DNA from: Limnohabitans sp. Rim8
GTDB taxonomy: Bacteria; Pseudomonadota; Gammaproteobacteria; Burkholderiales; Burkholderiaceae_C
Direction of reading: 5' to 3'
Assembly: GCA_945877725.1 (NCBI GenBank)
Contig: CAMDXR010000143.1
Coordinates: 1-7,680, forward strand
DNA: 7,680 bases
In this document: one piece after another, positions 6,439 to 7,680 of the stretch
Layout of the letters: each line of letters starts with the position of its first letter
Numbering within the stretch: the first letter of the stretch is position 1
Translations under genes and position numbers: made by a program
The notes under the pieces: generated by a model
The model's database searches: none
Told to the model about the DNA's origin: nothing
Seen by the model: the letters and a program-made list of their open reading frames with translations, nothing else

Positions 6439-6507
6439 ATGCGTCTGCAAGAACTGATTGCGTCAGGTTATCCTTGCAGGGTTTGCAACAAGACCCGAGT
6501 GCTTTAG
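6439..6507 (+). CDS. Possible 22-aa micro-ORF with CxxC
   Basis: ATG at 6439 opens a 22-codon frame ending at TAG (6505-6507), 3 nt before the DUF192 start. The peptide begins MRLQELIASG and then contains PCRVC, a CxxC pair, ending NKTRVL. GGCGGG lies just upstream as a weak ribosome site. The frame coincides with the stem-loop at 6445-6479. It could be a leader peptide coupled to the next gene, or noise: a 22-codon frame is easily found by chance. No known family is recognised. Confidence 0.22.
   Translation: MRLQELIASGYPCRVCNKTRVL
6445..6479 (+). repeat. Nested stem-loop in the cspD-DUF192 spacer
   Basis: CTGCAAG (6445-6451) and CTTGCAG (6473-6479) are perfect 7-bp complementary arms. Inside the 21-nt loop, CTGA (6454-6457) and TCAG (6463-6466) can form a second small stem around TTGCG. 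No U-tract follows, so it is not a standard intrinsic terminator. It may partly end or stabilise the csp transcript, or affect access to the DUF192 start about 30 nt downstream. Confidence 0.5.
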
Positions 6508-6510
6508 CCC

Positions 6511-6993
6511 ATGATCGCCGCTGTTTTTTCTGCCCCCATCCGCTGGTTCAAACTGCGCCACGCCTGCGCCTTCTGGGCTTCGATGGTGGTTTTTTCAGTC
6601 ATGGCACAGTCGGGGCCGCAGCTTCAATTGCCGCGCGCCAAGCTCACGGCCGGCATGCATGTGCTGGATGTCCAGCTGGCTCAAACCCCTGAACAACGGC
6701 AAATTGGCCTGATGTGGCGCAAAGAAATGCCGCAGCATGAGGGCATGCTTTTTGTTTTTGAGCAAGCCAGTACCCAGTGCTTCTGGATGCGAAATACCTT
6801 GATACCTTTGACGGCAGCGTTTTTGGCCGACGACGGGACCATTGTCAACTTGGCCGATATGAAGCCCCAAAGCGACGACTCTCACTGCTCGGAGAAGCCC
6901 GTCCGCTATGTTTTGGAAATGAATGTGGGGTGGTTTGCCAAGCGCCAAATCAAGCCCGGCTACAAATTGAACGCGGCCATTTTTACCCGCTAA
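6511..6993 (+). CDS. Exported DUF192 domain protein
   Basis: The 160-aa protein has a basic start followed by a hydrophobic segment (about 18-32, ending SVMAQ), consistent with a signal peptide or N-terminal anchor and a periplasmic location. The rest is a complete DUF192 domain with recognisable blocks: RQIGLMWRKEMP (63-74), GMLFVFE (78-84), CFWMRNTLIPLTAAFL (90-105) and RYVLEMNVGWF (132-142). The biochemical role of DUF192 is not established and I assign none. The ATG at 6511 keeps the signal sequence; only a weak GAG-type ribosome site precedes it. An internal start at Met25 would remove most of the signal and is less likely. It follows the csp gene by 93 nt on the same strand and may share its transcript through a structured spacer. 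Two cysteines occur in the mature part (Cys90, Cys126). Confidence 0.9.
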   Translation: MIAAVFSAPIRWFKLRHACAFWASMVVFSVMAQSGPQLQLPRAKLTAGMHVLDVQLAQTPEQRQIGLMWRKEMPQHEGMLFVFEQASTQCFWMRNTLIPLTAAFLADDGTIVNLADMKPQSDDSHCSEKPVRYVLEMNVGWFAKRQIKPGYKLNAAIFTR

Positions 6994-7025
6994 GGTCGGA
7001 AATCTTATAACCGGGGCAGCCAATA

Positions 7026-7041
7026 CAGGGCTGTTGCCCTG
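7026..7041. terminator. Possible hairpin terminator between convergent genes
   Basis: CAGGGC (7026-7031) and GCCCTG (7036-7041) form a perfect 6-bp GC-rich stem with a TGTT loop, midway between the convergent DUF192 and DUF1840 genes. No T-run follows on either strand, so it is a weak or factor-assisted terminator at best. Confidence 0.45.
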
Positions 7042-7054
7042 CTAGGGTATCGAC

Positions 7055-7390
7055 TTAGACGCCCCAGACCACGTCGGATTCTTCGGCCAGGGAGCGCCTC
7101 AAGAGTTTGAGCATCGGGGCGGCTCTTTGGGACAAACTCACCGCGTTTTGTGGCCGCGAGGCCTCATCTTCCGGTGCAACGCGATTTTGGGCTTGTTCTT
7201 GACGATTTTTTCGCTCTGCCTCATCCAAGGCCACCGCCTGCTCGAGGATGGCAATGACTTTAGGCAAATCATGGCTTAAAACAATTCCTTTTACAGGGTC
7301 ATTTCCCAGCATGATTTTGAGTAAGCGACGGGCATCGGCGTCCAGCATGATCAGATCAGCGCAGGCCTTGGATTTGAATTTGAACAACAT
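7055..7390 (-). CDS. DUF1840 domain protein
   Basis: This 111-aa cytoplasmic protein has no signal peptide or membrane segment. The N-terminal half, MLFKFKSKACADLIML through LLKIMLGNDPVKGIV and HDLPKVIAILEQAV (about 1-53), matches the conserved part of DUF1840, a small family common in betaproteobacteria with no known function. A charged Gln/Glu/Arg-rich linker (about 55-85) follows, then a short helix-like segment, SLSQRAAPMLKLLRRSL, and a C-terminus ending VVWGV. AAGGGAG (7397-7403) lies 6 nt before the ATG and fixes the start. It is 23 nt downstream of ihfA on the same strand, so the two are probably cotranscribed. That does not show a shared function. Confidence 0.85.
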   Translation of the reverse strand: MLFKFKSKACADLIMLDADARRLLKIMLGNDPVKGIVLSHDLPKVIAILEQAVALDEAERKNRQEQAQNRVAPEDEASRPQNAVSLSQRAAPMLKLLRRSLAEESDVVWGV

Positions 7391-7413
7391 GCCCGACTCC
7401 CTTTGAATTGATT

Positions 7414-7680
7414 TCAGCGTCCGACGGTCTCCACGCCATCGTCTTCGTCGGTGTCGCCTTGAATCAAAGCCTTGAGTTTATGGCTGGCATGAAAGGTGGC
7501 AACACGACGTGCATCAATAGGAATCAACTCTCCGGTGCGAGGATTCCGTCCCGGGCGGGCGGCCTTGGTTCGCAACTGAAAATTGCCAAAACCGGAAATT
7601 TTGACATCTTTGCCAGAGATCAATTGATCGACCAGCAGGTCGAAAAAGGCATCGACCATGTCCTTGGATTCACGTTTATT
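7414..7680 (-). CDS. ihfA: Integration host factor subunit alpha, 5' end outside window
   Basis: The 88 C-terminal residues of an HU/IHF-family DNA-bending protein are visible. The frame is open through the right edge: seven residues (NKRESKD) precede the internal Met at 7659, so that Met is not the start. The diagnostic IHF-alpha stretch MVDAFF, the motif VKISGFGNFQLR, the beta-arm RPGRNPRTGE with the proline that intercalates into DNA, and RRVATFHASHKLK are all present. It acts as a heterodimer with IhfB, bending DNA sharply in recombination, replication and transcription. The C-terminus carries an extra acidic tail (GDTDEDDGVETVGR). In many proteobacteria pheT lies directly upstream; here that is off the edge. 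The DUF1840 gene follows after 23 nt. Confidence 0.95.
   Translation of the reverse strand, partial: NKRESKDMVDAFFDLLVDQLISGKDVKISGFGNFQLRTKAARPGRNPRTGELIPIDARRVATFHASHKLKALIQGDTDEDDGVETVGR

Noticed and set aside
6595..7023. 142-codon minus-strand frame over the DUF192 gene
   Set aside because: It is a shadow of the DUF192 coding sequence, whose conserved blocks are all on the plus strand.
1..7680. Mobile elements, CRISPR, tRNA/rRNA, toxin-antitoxin or defence genes
   Set aside because: I looked on both strands and saw no repeat arrays, transposase or integrase motifs, tRNA-like folds or defence-type domains. The window is core chromosome.

Overview
The window is about 7.7 kb of ordinary, gene-dense bacterial chromosome. 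Protein similarity and gene order point to a betaproteobacterium of the Burkholderiales, most likely Comamonadaceae (Limnohabitans/Rhodoferax/Acidovorax-like). The evidence is an Ala/Pro-rich Pcm, a ClpS beginning MATKKP, a DUF1840 protein and an IhfA with the KRESKDMVDAFF motif. This assignment rests on recalled family resemblance, not on a search. No phage, transposon, CRISPR, tRNA or rRNA is visible.

Layout, left to right. (1) A leftward operon surE-pcm-nlpD (2004 to 1): SurE nucleotidase, then an L-isoaspartyl methyltransferase that starts on the surE stop codon (ATGA), then a LysM lipoprotein that runs off the left edge. In many proteobacteria rpoS follows next. (2) A 156-nt divergent intergenic region, then a rightward zinc-free MDR-family NADPH:quinone oxidoreductase (2161-3138). 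(3) A strong bidirectional terminator (3174-3204) separates it from the convergent clpS-clpA operon (6003 to 3247), which encodes the N-degron adaptor ClpS and the AAA+ unfoldase ClpA. (4) A 150-nt divergent region with promoter-like elements leads rightward to a CspD-like cold-shock-domain protein (6154-6417). This matches the E. coli arrangement of cspD divergent from clpSA. (5) A 93-nt spacer holds a nested stem-loop and a possible 22-aa CxxC micro-ORF, followed by an exported DUF192 protein (6511-6993). (6) A leftward pair runs in from the right edge: the 3' part of ihfA (integration host factor alpha), then a DUF1840 gene.

Functionally the window leans toward maintenance and stationary-phase physiology: protein repair (Pcm), nucleotide clean-up (SurE), envelope hydrolase activation (NlpD), regulated proteolysis (ClpSA), a CspD-like nucleic-acid binder and a nucleoid protein (IHF). 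These are separate transcription units and I see nothing that makes them one system. I found no convincing undescribed system. The items worth a second look are small: a probable leaderless clpS start, an intra-operon hairpin between clpS and clpA, an inverted repeat in the cspD promoter region, and the structured cspD-DUF192 spacer with its micro-ORF.
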